From CBDFKQ01 sp965248855 (GTDB lineage Bacteria > Bacteroidota > Bacteroidia > Cytophagales > 172606-1), in contig CBDFKQ010000005.1 of assembly GCA_965248855.1 (NCBI GenBank), forward strand, positions 144,610-208,609: a stretch of 64,000 nucleotides of DNA, read 5' to 3'. The notes beneath the pieces were generated by a model. That model did no database searches. It saw only the letters and a program-made list of their open reading frames with translations, and was not told the origin of the DNA. This document shows, in pieces, positions 17,938-26,446 of the stretch; within the stretch, counting starts at the first letter, position 1, and each line of letters begins with the position of its first letter. The translations under genes were made by a program, and so were the position numbers.

Positions 17938-18016
17938 AGCTTGACAAGTTACTTCAGGGGATTTAGAATTTCAAATGTTTAGATACTTGATGAAAAAAGT
18001 AACCAAAAAAATCAAG

Positions 18017-18069
18017 AAATTCCGAATGCTATCTGCGCACATACCCGCCACACGCCCGCCGGAATTTCA
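18017..18069. repeat. GC-rich hairpin near IS110
   Basis: Perfect 9-bp arms (GAAATTCCG at 18017-18025, CGGAATTTC at 18061-18069) around a GC-rich 35-nt loop rich in CCCGCC. It stands out from the surrounding AT-rich DNA between the IS110 upstream region and the delta' gene. It could be a dispersed repeat; no second copy is in this window. Confidence 0.5.
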
Positions 18070-18195
18070 GGCTTACACCTTTTAACTCTTGCTTTCTTTT
18101 TTGTTCTTTTCATTATATGGTAAATACTTAAATGCCTATTTAAAAAAATTAAACCCCTTTTACAAGAAACTAAAAAGTAAATTTAAATATCATTT

Positions 18196-19326
18196 TTACT
18201 TTTTAATCATATCGGCAACTACTAATGAAATATTAAAAAAAGTTATTTTCGGGTTTGCATTTCTTTCTAAATGGTAGATAGCGGCATTAAATTTTTCGTA
18301 TAAAAATTCGATTTTTTCAAAGCTCATCACTTTTGAAAAATTACTTATAAAAGTTTTAATTTCTTCAGGCATTCTTATTAATTCGGTTTTCTCCGAAATA
18401 TTCATTAACGACTCTCTAAACATTTGAAGGCTGTAAACCAATAAACTTTTTTGCGAATCTTTACTCATTTTTTGAAAACGTTCAGCCAGTTCGAGCAAAT
18501 CGATAATTTTATTTTTACTGAAACAATCAAAACATAATCGCATCCACTGTCCGAAAATTTCGTGACTCTCGTCAACCTGACCTTCCACCATTTGAAAAGC
18601 CAAATTTAAATTTCCATTACTAATAATAGCCGCACTTTTTATTTTATCAGAATGAGGAAATTTCTTTTCGAGCTCTTCATTAATTTCACTTTCTGTAAAT
18701 TCCGGGATTTTTATTAATTGAGTACGAGATAAAATGGTTGTTAAAATATTATCGGCCTTATTGCCAACCAATAAGAATATAGTATTACGGGGAGGTTCTT
18801 CCAATATTTTTAATAGAATATTGGCAGCAGTAATGTTAAAATATTCCGGCAGCCAAATGAGCATAACTTTATAAGTTGCTTCAAATGATTTTAATGCAAG
18901 TGATTTAATAACATTTCTTGCCTCTTCAGCCGATATATTAGGTTGTTTGTTTTCAGCCCCAATGACATTGAGCCAATCGCTGATGCTGGCGTATGGATTA
19001 ATTAGTAAAAACTTTCTCCACTCTGATAAAAAATCTTCACTTAATGCTTCTTTTGTTATTTTTTTGGTGGTTGTAACCGGAAAAACAAAATGAATATCAG
19101 GATGAATAAATTTTTGAATTTTACCACAGGAAGCACAAACCCCACAAGAATCATTTTCCAATGGGTTTTCACAATTAATAAATTGAGCATAAGCCAGTGC
19201 AAGAGCTAAATTAGCAGAGCCTTCGTTCCCTAAAAACAATTGTGAATGAGCGATGTGCTTATTTTTAACCGATTGCAGTAAAATATTTTTTATTGCTGAT
19301 AAACCCGAAATTTCACTAAAGAGCAT
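18196..19326 (-). CDS. holB: DNA polymerase III delta' subunit (clamp-loader ATPase-like)
   Basis: 376 residues. N-terminal AHSQLFLGNEGSANLALALAYAQ is the degenerate P-loop typical of delta' (no GKT), CENPLENDSCGVCASC is the zinc-binding loop (C-x8-C-x2-C-x2-C), IHPDIHFVFPV follows, and AANILLKILEEPPRNTIFLLVG with TILSRTQLIKIPE is the SRC/sensor region of clamp loaders. Delta' is the stator of the clamp loader complex and does not hydrolyse ATP. It is transcribed alone here, leftward; palindrome b lies just upstream of its start. Confidence 0.9.
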   Translation of the reverse strand: MLFSEISGLSAIKNILLQSVKNKHIAHSQLFLGNEGSANLALALAYAQFINCENPLENDSCGVCASCGKIQKFIHPDIHFVFPVTTTKKITKEALSEDFLSEWRKFLLINPYASISDWLNVIGAENKQPNISAEEARNVIKSLALKSFEATYKVMLIWLPEYFNITAANILLKILEEPPRNTIFLLVGNKADNILTTILSRTQLIKIPEFTESEINEELEKKFPHSDKIKSAAIISNGNLNLAFQMVEGQVDESHEIFGQWMRLCFDCFSKNKIIDLLELAERFQKMSKDSQKSLLVYSLQMFRESLMNISEKTELIRMPEEIKTFISNFSKVMSFEKIEFLYEKFNAAIYHLERNANPKITFFNISLVVADMIKK

Positions 19327-19336
19327 TTTATATTTT

Positions 19337-19372
19337 ATGAATATATCAATATCGTTTTTTTGATAATTGATT
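19337..19372. repeat. AT-rich palindrome, family copy b (imperfect)
   Basis: ATCAATATC at 19345-19353 faces GATAATTGAT at 19362-19371 across a T-run, preceded by TATGAATAT. It has the family core ATCAATATCG but the right arm is interrupted. Lies between the delta' start and the next gene. Confidence 0.5.
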
Positions 19373-19488
19373 TTTTTAAAAAATAAATTTTACAAATATG
19401 ATTTATTTTCTTTTTTGAAAATAAAATAGATTTTTATTTTTTAATAAAAATTGAACTAATGAAATTCTGATTTAGAGGGCACCAATAA

Positions 19489-19526
19489 AAAAGGCATGCT
19501 TAGAAATTTCTCTTAGCATGCCTTTT
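19489..19526 (-). terminator. Intrinsic terminator for the gene at 19553
   Basis: Perfect 12-bp arms (AAAAGGCATGCT at 19489-19500, AGCATGCCTTTT at 19515-19526) with a 14-nt loop; leftward reading ends in a T-run. Located 27 bases past the stop of the gene ending at 19553. Confidence 0.8.
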
Positions 19527-19552
19527 AAAAAAAATTGTCTGAATTATAAATC

Positions 19553-20698
19553 TTATAAAAATCGTCTCTCTACCAAATCCATAAATTCTTGTACGGGCTC
19601 ACTTTCCATTTCCCAATGGTATTGCGAGCTGTATTTTTGTGTTAAGCCCAATGCCTCATTTAAATCTCTGCTTTTATCCAGTTCTTCAACTACATATTGA
19701 AATTTATTGGCATCTCCACCAAAAAGATCACCCGTGAAAATAAATTTTTGATTTAATGAAATCGCATTTAAAATATTTTCAACTTTTTGCTTCATGTGCT
19801 TTTTCAGAAAATTATCTGCAGAGTTTTCGCCAAACCTGTCATTAAGTGTAGATGAGCCATTCTTATATTGCTCATACAAACTCATTCCATTTTTATTTAC
19901 ATCAGTATTTGATTTAATTTCAGTTTCGACTTTATAGTCGAGGTTATTATTATTATTATAGATTGGTTGAGGTGCATCATTATTGGCAGCGCTTACAAAT
20001 CTGTTTAAACTCGCCTGATCAAAAATATTTTCTGTTTCCAATGAAATAGGTTGGCCGGCAGGTCCTTTCATATTTTCATAAAGGTCTTCAATAAAAATTG
20101 GAAGCCTTTTTGAAAACATTTCAATTATCGGGGCAGGGTCATCAGCTTTATGTTGAAGAGCAGGAAACATTTCGGTCCATAAAGGTAATGCCTGATCCCA
20201 ATCCATTTCCTCACCAAAAGTATTTTCAAGCTTATCGGTAAACTCTTTATATAATAAATTATTTAAATGGATATACTTACTCATTTCCCGCAGGCGGGTA
20301 ATTTTAACGACAGGATGGTGAGTAAGTTGGGTTTTAAAAAATTCGAAAGGAGAAAGCACAAGGCGCAAGGTATCAGTTACTGAACGGATAACCAATGGTT
20401 CAAAATCTTCCAAACTGATAGAAATATGTTGAGACAGCGTATTCATAAATACAGTTAATGCCTGCATTACTTCAGGTTTTGTGTAATTAAAATAAGGGCT
20501 TTTTAATTTCGTTGTTTCCTGCTGCCAACGATCAAAAAGTTTATACAGAATAAATAAATTTACCTGGTATATATTCGTAAATGAAAGGATTTGTTTGCCG
20601 TTAATAAATTCATTCCCTTCAAAAAAAGCAGTGCATAGTTTTTTGGCGAATGCCTTGCTATATTCCTCTACGGCAATCGGTTTTAACTTGGTATTCAT
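19553..20698 (-). CDS. Conserved Bacteroidota protein of unknown function
   Basis: 381 residues from the ATG at 20698 (MNTKLKPIAVEEYSKAF); a longer frame to 20749 adds a leader that runs into the promoter region and is rejected. The protein is largely alpha-helical, without signal peptide or membrane segments. A low-complexity Asn run lies in the middle (IYNNNNNLDYK), followed by LNDRFGENSADNFLKKHMKQKVENILNAISLNQKFIF and a C-terminal helix with YSSQYHWEMESEPVQEFMDLV. I do not recognise a family. It is divergent from the ferredoxin gene (start 20860) and has its own terminator. Confidence 0.75.
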   Translation of the reverse strand: MNTKLKPIAVEEYSKAFAKKLCTAFFEGNEFINGKQILSFTNIYQVNLFILYKLFDRWQQETTKLKSPYFNYTKPEVMQALTVFMNTLSQHISISLEDFEPLVIRSVTDTLRLVLSPFEFFKTQLTHHPVVKITRLREMSKYIHLNNLLYKEFTDKLENTFGEEMDWDQALPLWTEMFPALQHKADDPAPIIEMFSKRLPIFIEDLYENMKGPAGQPISLETENIFDQASLNRFVSAANNDAPQPIYNNNNNLDYKVETEIKSNTDVNKNGMSLYEQYKNGSSTLNDRFGENSADNFLKKHMKQKVENILNAISLNQKFIFTGDLFGGDANKFQYVVEELDKSRDLNEALGLTQKYSSQYHWEMESEPVQEFMDLVERRFL

Positions 20699-20859
20699 AA
20701 CAAAAATAGTTTGTTTTGTAAAATTATGTTTTTCAGGCTTATAATACAAAAATGCTTATCTTTTTTCGTTTCATTCCCAATAAACTTTAGAGATGGTAAA
20801 CGAAGTCCCTAATTTTTTTAAGGATAAAAGATTAGAAACGAAAAAATCAATAAAATTAT

Positions 20860-21186
20860 ATGCCTTTCGTAGAAGTTATTAATTTAAATCATAAAATTAT
20901 TCCTATTGCCGATACTTCTATTTCCATTTTAAAAAACATTCAATTATTCGGTCAGGATTGGATGTTTGCCTGTGGTGAAAAGGGTAGATGTACAACTTGC
21001 AGGGGGAAAATAATTAGCGGTATGGAAAATTTAAGCGAATTATCGATTCCTGAAAGACGTTTCAAATTGGAAGACAGGTTAAAGAATAATGAAAGATTAA
21101 TGTGCCAAAGCTTTTTATTGAAAAATAATATTGTTATATCAATACCTGATTCATGTAAATTACCGCATTTGAATTATTCGGAATAA
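20860..21186 (+). CDS. 2Fe-2S ferredoxin (plant/adrenodoxin-type fold)
   Basis: 108 residues. The cluster ligands are visible as C-G-E-K-G-R-C-T-T-C (Cx5CxxC) and a fourth Cys in ERLMCQSFLL about 37 residues later, the arrangement of 2Fe-2S ferredoxins of the FdxB-like class. A short electron carrier in the cytoplasm; the partner is not evident because neighbours (unknown protein divergent, tdk downstream) are unrelated. Ends in SCKLPHLNY. A palindrome of the dispersed family lies downstream at 21241-21285. Confidence 0.87.
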   Translation: MPFVEVINLNHKIIPIADTSISILKNIQLFGQDWMFACGEKGRCTTCRGKIISGMENLSELSIPERRFKLEDRLKNNERLMCQSFLLKNNIVISIPDSCKLPHLNYSE

Positions 21187-21240
21187 AAAAAGGCATAAGG
21201 CTTATTACTGAAGAGATGATGTATTTAATTTTAAGATTGT

Positions 21241-21285
21241 TTATAAATTATGAATATATTGATATTGATAAACTGATAATTATAA
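21241..21285. repeat. AT-rich palindrome, family copy c
   Basis: Outer arms TTATAAATTAT (21241-21251) and ATAATTATAA (21276-21285) pair with one bulged base; the centre carries ATATTGATATTGATAAA, the family core on the opposite strand. It lies in the 226-bp gap between the ferredoxin and tdk genes. Confidence 0.55.
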
Positions 21286-21412
21286 AATTAATTTTTATGA
21301 GTTGATTTTTCTTTTCAAATCGATTTTCTTAATGTTTTGTATGTTAAATCTGTTAACAGTAAAAATTGAGTTTAAACCTTAAGAGGATATTATACTTATA
21401 AATAAATTAAAA

Positions 21413-22015
21413 ATGTTTGTTGAGCCCAATTTTCAAAATATTTCATATCTAAACTTAATACGAAGAGGTTGGGTGGAAGTAATATGCGGTTCAATGTTTT
21501 CCGGTAAGACCGAAGAATTGATAAGACGAATTAACAGAGCTAAAATAGCAGGGCAAAAATTTCAAATTTTTAAACCTGAAATGGATACCCGATACCATGA
21601 TGAAAATGTTGTGTCGCACAATTCTAATTTTTTGCCGGGTATACCGGTGGCTGCAGCTTCCCAAATTTTATCTTTATCCGAAAATTTTGACGTTATAGCA
21701 ATCGATGAAATTCAATTTTTTGATGAGGGGATTATAAATGTAATAAACCAATTGGCAAACAATGGTAAGAGAGTTATAGTTGCCGGTTTGGATATGGATT
21801 TTTTAGGAAATCCTTTTGGATGTATGCCGCAAATAATGGCCATAGCCGAGTTTGTTACAAAAGTACATGCGATATGTGTAGTGTGCGGCAACCCTGCCAA
21901 TTATTCTTTTCGACTGAACCCAAATAATTCAAAAATATTAATTGGCGAAACGGAAAATTATCAGGCTCGCTGCAGGAAATGTTTCTTGGCCGGGATGAAA
22001 AATAATGTGGATTGA
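21413..22015 (+). CDS. tdk: Thymidine kinase
   Basis: 200 residues, type II thymidine kinase. EVICGSMFSGKTEELIRRI is the P-loop, IDEIQFFDE the Walker B/lasso start, and two zinc CxxC motifs are present (CVVCGN; ARCRKC). Tyr in ENYQARCRK fits the substrate lasso. It phosphorylates thymidine to dTMP in the salvage pathway. The ~19-residue N-terminal extension before the P-loop region is common in Bacteroidota. Followed 27 bases later by the porZ-like gene. Confidence 0.95.
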   Translation: MFVEPNFQNISYLNLIRRGWVEVICGSMFSGKTEELIRRINRAKIAGQKFQIFKPEMDTRYHDENVVSHNSNFLPGIPVAAASQILSLSENFDVIAIDEIQFFDEGIINVINQLANNGKRVIVAGLDMDFLGNPFGCMPQIMAIAEFVTKVHAICVVCGNPANYSFRLNPNNSKILIGETENYQARCRKCFLAGMKNNVD

Positions 22016-22042
22016 GTTTTTTTAGTTTAACAATGATTTACA

Positions 22043-24340
22043 ATGCAAATTAAAAAACATTTAAAAAAAATATTTTACAGGGCATATTCATGTATATATT
22101 TTTTCATTTTTATTACAACTTTATTCCCTTCAAAATTATTTTCACAAAATATACCTATCGGAACCTGGCGCACGCATGCTGCTTATAATAATGTACTTTC
22201 TATAGCCATCTCACCCGACAAAATTTATGCAGGCACATCAGGCGGTCTTTTTTATTTCGACAAGCAGTACAACAATACTGCGCCTATTACAAAACTTGAC
22301 GGCTTAAGTGAAACAGATGTTAAAAAAATTAATTATGATTTAAAATCTCAAACCTTAATAATCATTTATGGGGATGGTAATATTGATTTGCTTCAAAATA
22401 ATAAAATAAAAAACCTTAATTTAATCCGACAATCAAATGCCATTCAAAACAAGAACATAAATCAAATTAATATTAAAAGCAACATTGCTTACCTCGCTTT
22501 TGATTTTGGAATTGTTGTATTGGATATTCAAAAACAAGAAATAAAAGAGACCTGGTTAAACTTAGGTACCAACGGAGCAAAAATTTCTATTTACGGGAGT
22601 GCTTTTATTGGCGACAGCGTTTTTTTAGCCACATCTCAAGGAATAATTGCAAGTTCTCAAGGTAAAAATCTACAGGACTTTAACAGTTGGAAAATTTCTT
22701 CAAACGGTTTGCCCGGTGCTTCACCGGTAAAAGCTATAAACACTGATGGAAATTATGTTTATGCAGGAATTGAAAACAAAGGTATATATTCCTATAAAAC
22801 AGGTAAATGGAATAAAATAATTCTGCAAGACTCCATCTACCAAATAAATAATATAGAATACTCGGCCAATCAACTGCTCATCTCTCTTCCAAAAAAAATA
22901 ATTAAATATTCAAACGGGCAGTTTAATAAAATTGAAAATGCTTCTTTGCCAAACCCTCAAGCTGCAATATTTGATACAGATGGGAAATTATGGATAGGAG
23001 ATGCATTTAATGGTTTATTTAATTTATACGGTAATAATCTACAATCCATTTTGCCAAACGGGCCGTTTAGAAAACAAGCCTTCCGGATTTATAATTATGA
23101 TGAAAAAATAATTGCATTAAGTGGCGGGTATAATTCGGATGGATTCGTAAATAAAGATTCATCCGGGTATTACATTTTCTCTCAAAATACATGGAAAAAT
23201 TATAATAACAATGAAATGGACAGCGACCGTCATATACCATTGTTATATGATTTTAACTCTGCTGCATACAATCCAAAAGATAAAAACTTATATCTCGGAT
23301 CGTTTGGGAATGGTATTTTAATAAGCAAGCCTAATGGAAAATTTGCGGTTTTTGATCAAAATAATTCCCCTTTACCTGCGCAAGCTAAAATTACTTCTGC
23401 TACAACTGATTCCGATGAAAATGTATGGTTTACAAATGCCGGAGTAAATTTTGGGAATCCAAGCCTGTACGTTTATCAAAACGATAATAGCTGGAAAAGT
23501 TTTGAATTTGCCAATCCTTCCGCATTATTCCCTACTCAACTTATTATTGACCAAAATAATTATAAATGGATGACACTTCTTCCATCTCAAGGGCAGGGAA
23601 TATGGGTTTATGATGAGAAAAAAAACAGGGGCAGGTTATTAACAAAAAACGTAGGTGAGGGAAATTTACCTACATCTAACGTATACTCTATTGCAATGGA
23701 TCTGGATGGTGCTATATGGGTTGGAACAAATAAGGGAGTTGCTGTTTTTTATAATGCATCACAAATTTTTGATAAAGTTAATACTGATGCTTTGCAACCC
23801 ATTTTTGATCAAAGGCCATTGCTCCGAGAAGAAGTTGTAAACACAATTGCTATCGATGGCGGTAACAGAAAATGGATGGGCACCAAAAACGGCTTATGGC
23901 TTTTTAGCCCTGATGGAACACAATTAATTTCTCATTTTAATTCACAAAATGCACCTTTACCATCCGATAATATATTTAATATTGTTATTGAGCCGGTAAC
24001 CGGAGAAGTTTTTGTTGCAACAGACAAAGGAATTGTTTCATACAGAGGAACTGCAACCTTTTCGGATGGAACAAATAATAATGTAAAAATTTTTCCAAAT
24101 CCTGTTCGCCCCGGTTTTGAAGGTTTAATTGGTATTTCCGGCTTAGCTGCCAATGCTTTTGTGAAAATAACGGATGTTTCAGGCAGATTGGTTTTTCAAA
24201 CCAAAGCCAATGGCGGCAGTGCTGTATGGGATGCTAAAGATTATAAAGGAAGAAAAGTTTACAGTGGTATATATATTATTTTTAGTTCATCAGCTGACGG
24301 TACAGAAGGTTATGTAGGAAAGATTGCCATCGTTGAATAA
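22043..24340 (+). CDS. porZ: PorZ-like type IX secretion protein (beta-propeller plus sorting domain)
   Basis: 765 residues. A signal peptide (hydrophobic core ~14-30, SKLFSQN) leads into IGTWRTHAAYNNVLSIAIS..IYAGTSGGLFYFD, the PorZ N-terminal propeller start. Repeated two-component-regulator-propeller-like motifs follow (GAIWVGTNKGVAVF, NRKWMGTKNGLWLFSP, GEVFVATDKGIVSYRG). The last ~85 residues are a type A T9SS C-terminal domain (VKIFPNPVRPGFEG, VKITDVSGRLVFQ, GIYIIFSS). PorZ is a surface component of the T9SS attachment complex that in Porphyromonas binds A-LPS and works with PorU. Family call rests on architecture; gene pairs with recO, 18 bases downstream. Confidence 0.82.
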   Translation: MQIKKHLKKIFYRAYSCIYFFIFITTLFPSKLFSQNIPIGTWRTHAAYNNVLSIAISPDKIYAGTSGGLFYFDKQYNNTAPITKLDGLSETDVKKINYDLKSQTLIIIYGDGNIDLLQNNKIKNLNLIRQSNAIQNKNINQINIKSNIAYLAFDFGIVVLDIQKQEIKETWLNLGTNGAKISIYGSAFIGDSVFLATSQGIIASSQGKNLQDFNSWKISSNGLPGASPVKAINTDGNYVYAGIENKGIYSYKTGKWNKIILQDSIYQINNIEYSANQLLISLPKKIIKYSNGQFNKIENASLPNPQAAIFDTDGKLWIGDAFNGLFNLYGNNLQSILPNGPFRKQAFRIYNYDEKIIALSGGYNSDGFVNKDSSGYYIFSQNTWKNYNNNEMDSDRHIPLLYDFNSAAYNPKDKNLYLGSFGNGILISKPNGKFAVFDQNNSPLPAQAKITSATTDSDENVWFTNAGVNFGNPSLYVYQNDNSWKSFEFANPSALFPTQLIIDQNNYKWMTLLPSQGQGIWVYDEKKNRGRLLTKNVGEGNLPTSNVYSIAMDLDGAIWVGTNKGVAVFYNASQIFDKVNTDALQPIFDQRPLLREEVVNTIAIDGGNRKWMGTKNGLWLFSPDGTQLISHFNSQNAPLPSDNIFNIVIEPVTGEVFVATDKGIVSYRGTATFSDGTNNNVKIFPNPVRPGFEGLIGISGLAANAFVKITDVSGRLVFQTKANGGSAVWDAKDYKGRKVYSGIYIIFSSSADGTEGYVGKIAIVE

Positions 24341-24358
24341 TTTTATTTGATCCCAATT

Positions 24359-25039
24359 ATGCTGCACAAAACCCGGGGGATTGTAATTAATAATATTAAA
24401 TACGGAGAAACTTCAATTATTATAAAAATTTATACTGAAGATTTTGGCTTGCAAACCTATATTGAAAACGGAGTGCATAATGCCAAAAGCAAAAATAAAA
24501 TTGCTTTGTTTCAACCATTGAATTTACTTGAAATGGTTGTTTATTATAAAGAAACCGGAGGGATAATGCGATTGTCCGAAATTCGGCCGGCCACTATACT
24601 TCATTCAATTCCATACCAATTTAAAAAAACAACCATTGGTTTATTTTTAGCTGAAATCCTTTATAAAACTTTAAAAGAAGAATCTTCCAATCCGGAAATG
24701 TTTAATTTTTTATTTTCTTCTGTACAGTGGCTGGATAATATTGCCGATAATTATGAAAACTTTCATTTACAATTTCTTTTAAAATTTGCCAGATATTTAG
24801 GTTTTGATCCTCAATCAGCATCAGATTTATTGGATCAAATTGGCAGGATTACTTCATCATCTCCCATTGAATATAATGCATTAAATGAGTTGATTAAAAA
24901 TAATTATGATGAGATTGTTATAATTTCTACCGGCATCAGGAGAGATATATTAGAGAAAATTTTACAATTTTATAGGTTTCAAATAGAAAATTTTACCGAA
25001 ATAAAATCTTTATCTGTTTTAAGAGAGATTTTAAATTAA
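24359..25039 (+). CDS. recO: DNA repair protein RecO
   Basis: 226 residues from ATG 24359 (MLHKTRGIVINNIKYGETSIIIKIYTEDFG); a TTG 12 bases earlier is in frame but less likely. The N-terminal OB-fold (LQTYIENGVHNAKSKNKIALFQPLNLLEMVVYYK) is typical; the C-terminal region is helical and, as in many Bacteroidota RecO, lacks the four-Cys zinc finger. RecO loads RecA with RecR at gaps. Cotranscription with the porZ-like gene is likely from the 18-bp gap. Confidence 0.9.
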   Translation: MLHKTRGIVINNIKYGETSIIIKIYTEDFGLQTYIENGVHNAKSKNKIALFQPLNLLEMVVYYKETGGIMRLSEIRPATILHSIPYQFKKTTIGLFLAEILYKTLKEESSNPEMFNFLFSSVQWLDNIADNYENFHLQFLLKFARYLGFDPQSASDLLDQIGRITSSSPIEYNALNELIKNNYDEIVIISTGIRRDILEKILQFYRFQIENFTEIKSLSVLREILN

Positions 25040-25234
25040 TTGTTTTTTCCACTCTTGAGAGTATCCTGCAAAAAAAAGAATGAACCACTTTCATAATAGA
25101 AATCAGAACACTTTACGTGAGGATTATTTTGCCGGAAGAAAAGGATTTCTTAAATTAATTAATTTATTTAATTGAACTCCATCAATTAATTATCTTGAGC
25201 TGTATACGGATTGCAAATCCTATTTTATCTATAG

Positions 25235-25266
25235 TTCGACATGCCGCGAAAAGCGAACATGTCGAA
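25235..25266. repeat. Intergenic hairpin with perfect arms (REP-like)
   Basis: Arms TTCGACATG (25235-25243) and CATGTCGAA (25258-25266) pair perfectly, with an inner CGC-GAAAA-GCG mini stem. It sits in the 418-bp non-coding gap between recO and the sigma factor gene; the rest of the gap shows nothing recognisable except AT-rich DNA. Looks like a REP-type palindrome, but no second copy is in the window. Confidence 0.55.
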
Positions 25267-25457
25267 TAGCAGTAGTGTTAATATTTTTTATGTAATATCT
25301 TGTTAAATAAATTATTGAGAAAACTATGCAGACAAAATTTGTTTATTCCATGTTTTTTTTATATAATTGTGCTATAATTTACTCAAATTATTTTTAATAA
25401 ACCTTACTTCTTTTCTATGGTGCAAACTTTTACGCTAACTAAAATGAGTTCTACTTT

Positions 25458-26057
25458 ATGGAATATAAAACCATTAGCGATGGAAGGCTTGTATCATTGT
25501 ATCAAGAAGGTGACCAAAAGGCCTTTGAAGAGTTACTTCGCCGCTACAAATCCCGTACATATACAACAATATATTTAATTGTAAAAGATTCATATACAGC
25601 CGAAGATTTACTTCAGGAAACATTTATAAAAGCTATTCAAACTATTAAAAATGGCCGATATAACGAAGAAGGGAAGTTTTTGCCATGGATATTGCGAATT
25701 GCACATAATATTGCCATTGATTTTTTCCGAAAAGAAAAACGGTATCCTACTATAATATTAGAAGATGGGAGCCCGGTTTTTAATCATTTGGATTTTTCGG
25801 AAGAAAGTTTTGAATCTGTTCAAATACGAAACGAAGTTTTTTCCCGTTTAAGAACTATGGTTCAACAGTTGCCCGAAACTCAACGTGAAGTTTTGTTAAT
25901 GAGGCACTATGGCGATATGAGTTTTCAAGAAATAGCAGATTCTACCGGAGTAAGCATTAATACAGCTTTAGGCAGAATGCGTTATGCACTGATCAACTTA
26001 CGCAAACAAATGAGTAAATATAATATACAATATGATAAAAACTTCTACCCCAAATGA
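25458..26057 (+). CDS. ECF RNA polymerase sigma factor
   Basis: 199 residues. Region 2 with DQKAFEELLRRYKSRTYTTIYLIVKDSYTAEDLLQETFIKAIQ and LPWILRIAHNIAIDFFRKEKR, and region 4 with LPETQREVLLMRHYGDMSFQEIADSTGVSINTALGRMRYAL are complete, so this is a standard sigma-70 family ECF factor of the RpoE-like group. No transmembrane anti-sigma factor is adjacent; instead a 77-residue small protein overlaps its 3' end by 26 nt. The regulon is unknown. Confidence 0.92.
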   Translation: MEYKTISDGRLVSLYQEGDQKAFEELLRRYKSRTYTTIYLIVKDSYTAEDLLQETFIKAIQTIKNGRYNEEGKFLPWILRIAHNIAIDFFRKEKRYPTIILEDGSPVFNHLDFSEESFESVQIRNEVFSRLRTMVQQLPETQREVLLMRHYGDMSFQEIADSTGVSINTALGRMRYALINLRKQMSKYNIQYDKNFYPK

Positions 26058-26265
26058 CATTATAAGATATGTTTATAATGAAACCTCTCTTGACGAAAAT
26101 TACCTTATCGAGCAATCTTTAATTGAAATTGACTCATTACAGAGAATTTATCAGGATCTGGTTTCTTTACAAGAAAAACTGGATAAGGCCATTTTAAATC
26201 CTTCCGATACCATTATAAAAAAAATATTAAACTATTCCGAGTCTTTTAACAGAGTAGGATTATAA
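26032..26265 (+). CDS. Small acidic helical protein overlapping the sigma gene
   Basis: 77 residues, no signal peptide or membrane segment, predicted helical (YLIEQSLIEIDSLQRIYQDLVSLQEKLDKAIL), with several acidic residues. It begins inside the last codons of the ECF sigma gene, so it is translationally coupled to it, and it ends just before a strong terminator. It could modulate the sigma factor, but no known anti-sigma domain is recognisable; function not assigned. Confidence 0.65.
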   Translation: MIKTSTPNDIIRYVYNETSLDENYLIEQSLIEIDSLQRIYQDLVSLQEKLDKAILNPSDTIIKKILNYSESFNRVGL

Positions 26266-26267
26266 AT

Positions 26268-26295
26268 AAAAAAAGGGACAAATGTCCCTTTTTTT
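26268..26295 (+). terminator. Intrinsic terminator after the sigma factor operon
   Basis: A7-GGGAC paired with GTCCC-T7 around a 4-nt loop (AAAT), directly after the 77-residue ORF stop. Confidence 0.9.
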
Positions 26296-26446
26296 ATTTA
26301 CTTCTGTTTGACATAATAACCATAATGTGGATTAGTATTTTTGTCTAAAAATAACTATTGAAAATAGTTTAATTAATTTTAATTGGCTTGGGTATATATG
26401 TAAATTTGATTAACATATCTTTATCAATAATTTTTGATAACTCTTA

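Noticed and set aside
16425..18004. Terminal inverted repeats of the IS110 element (GTTACTTTTTTC versus GAAAAAAGTTAAC)
   Set aside because: The arms differ by one inserted base and are simple sequence; IS110 members usually lack terminal inverted repeats.
26032..26265. Anti-sigma factor for the ECF sigma factor
   Set aside because: No transmembrane segment or zinc-binding anti-sigma motif; kept only as a small overlapping protein.
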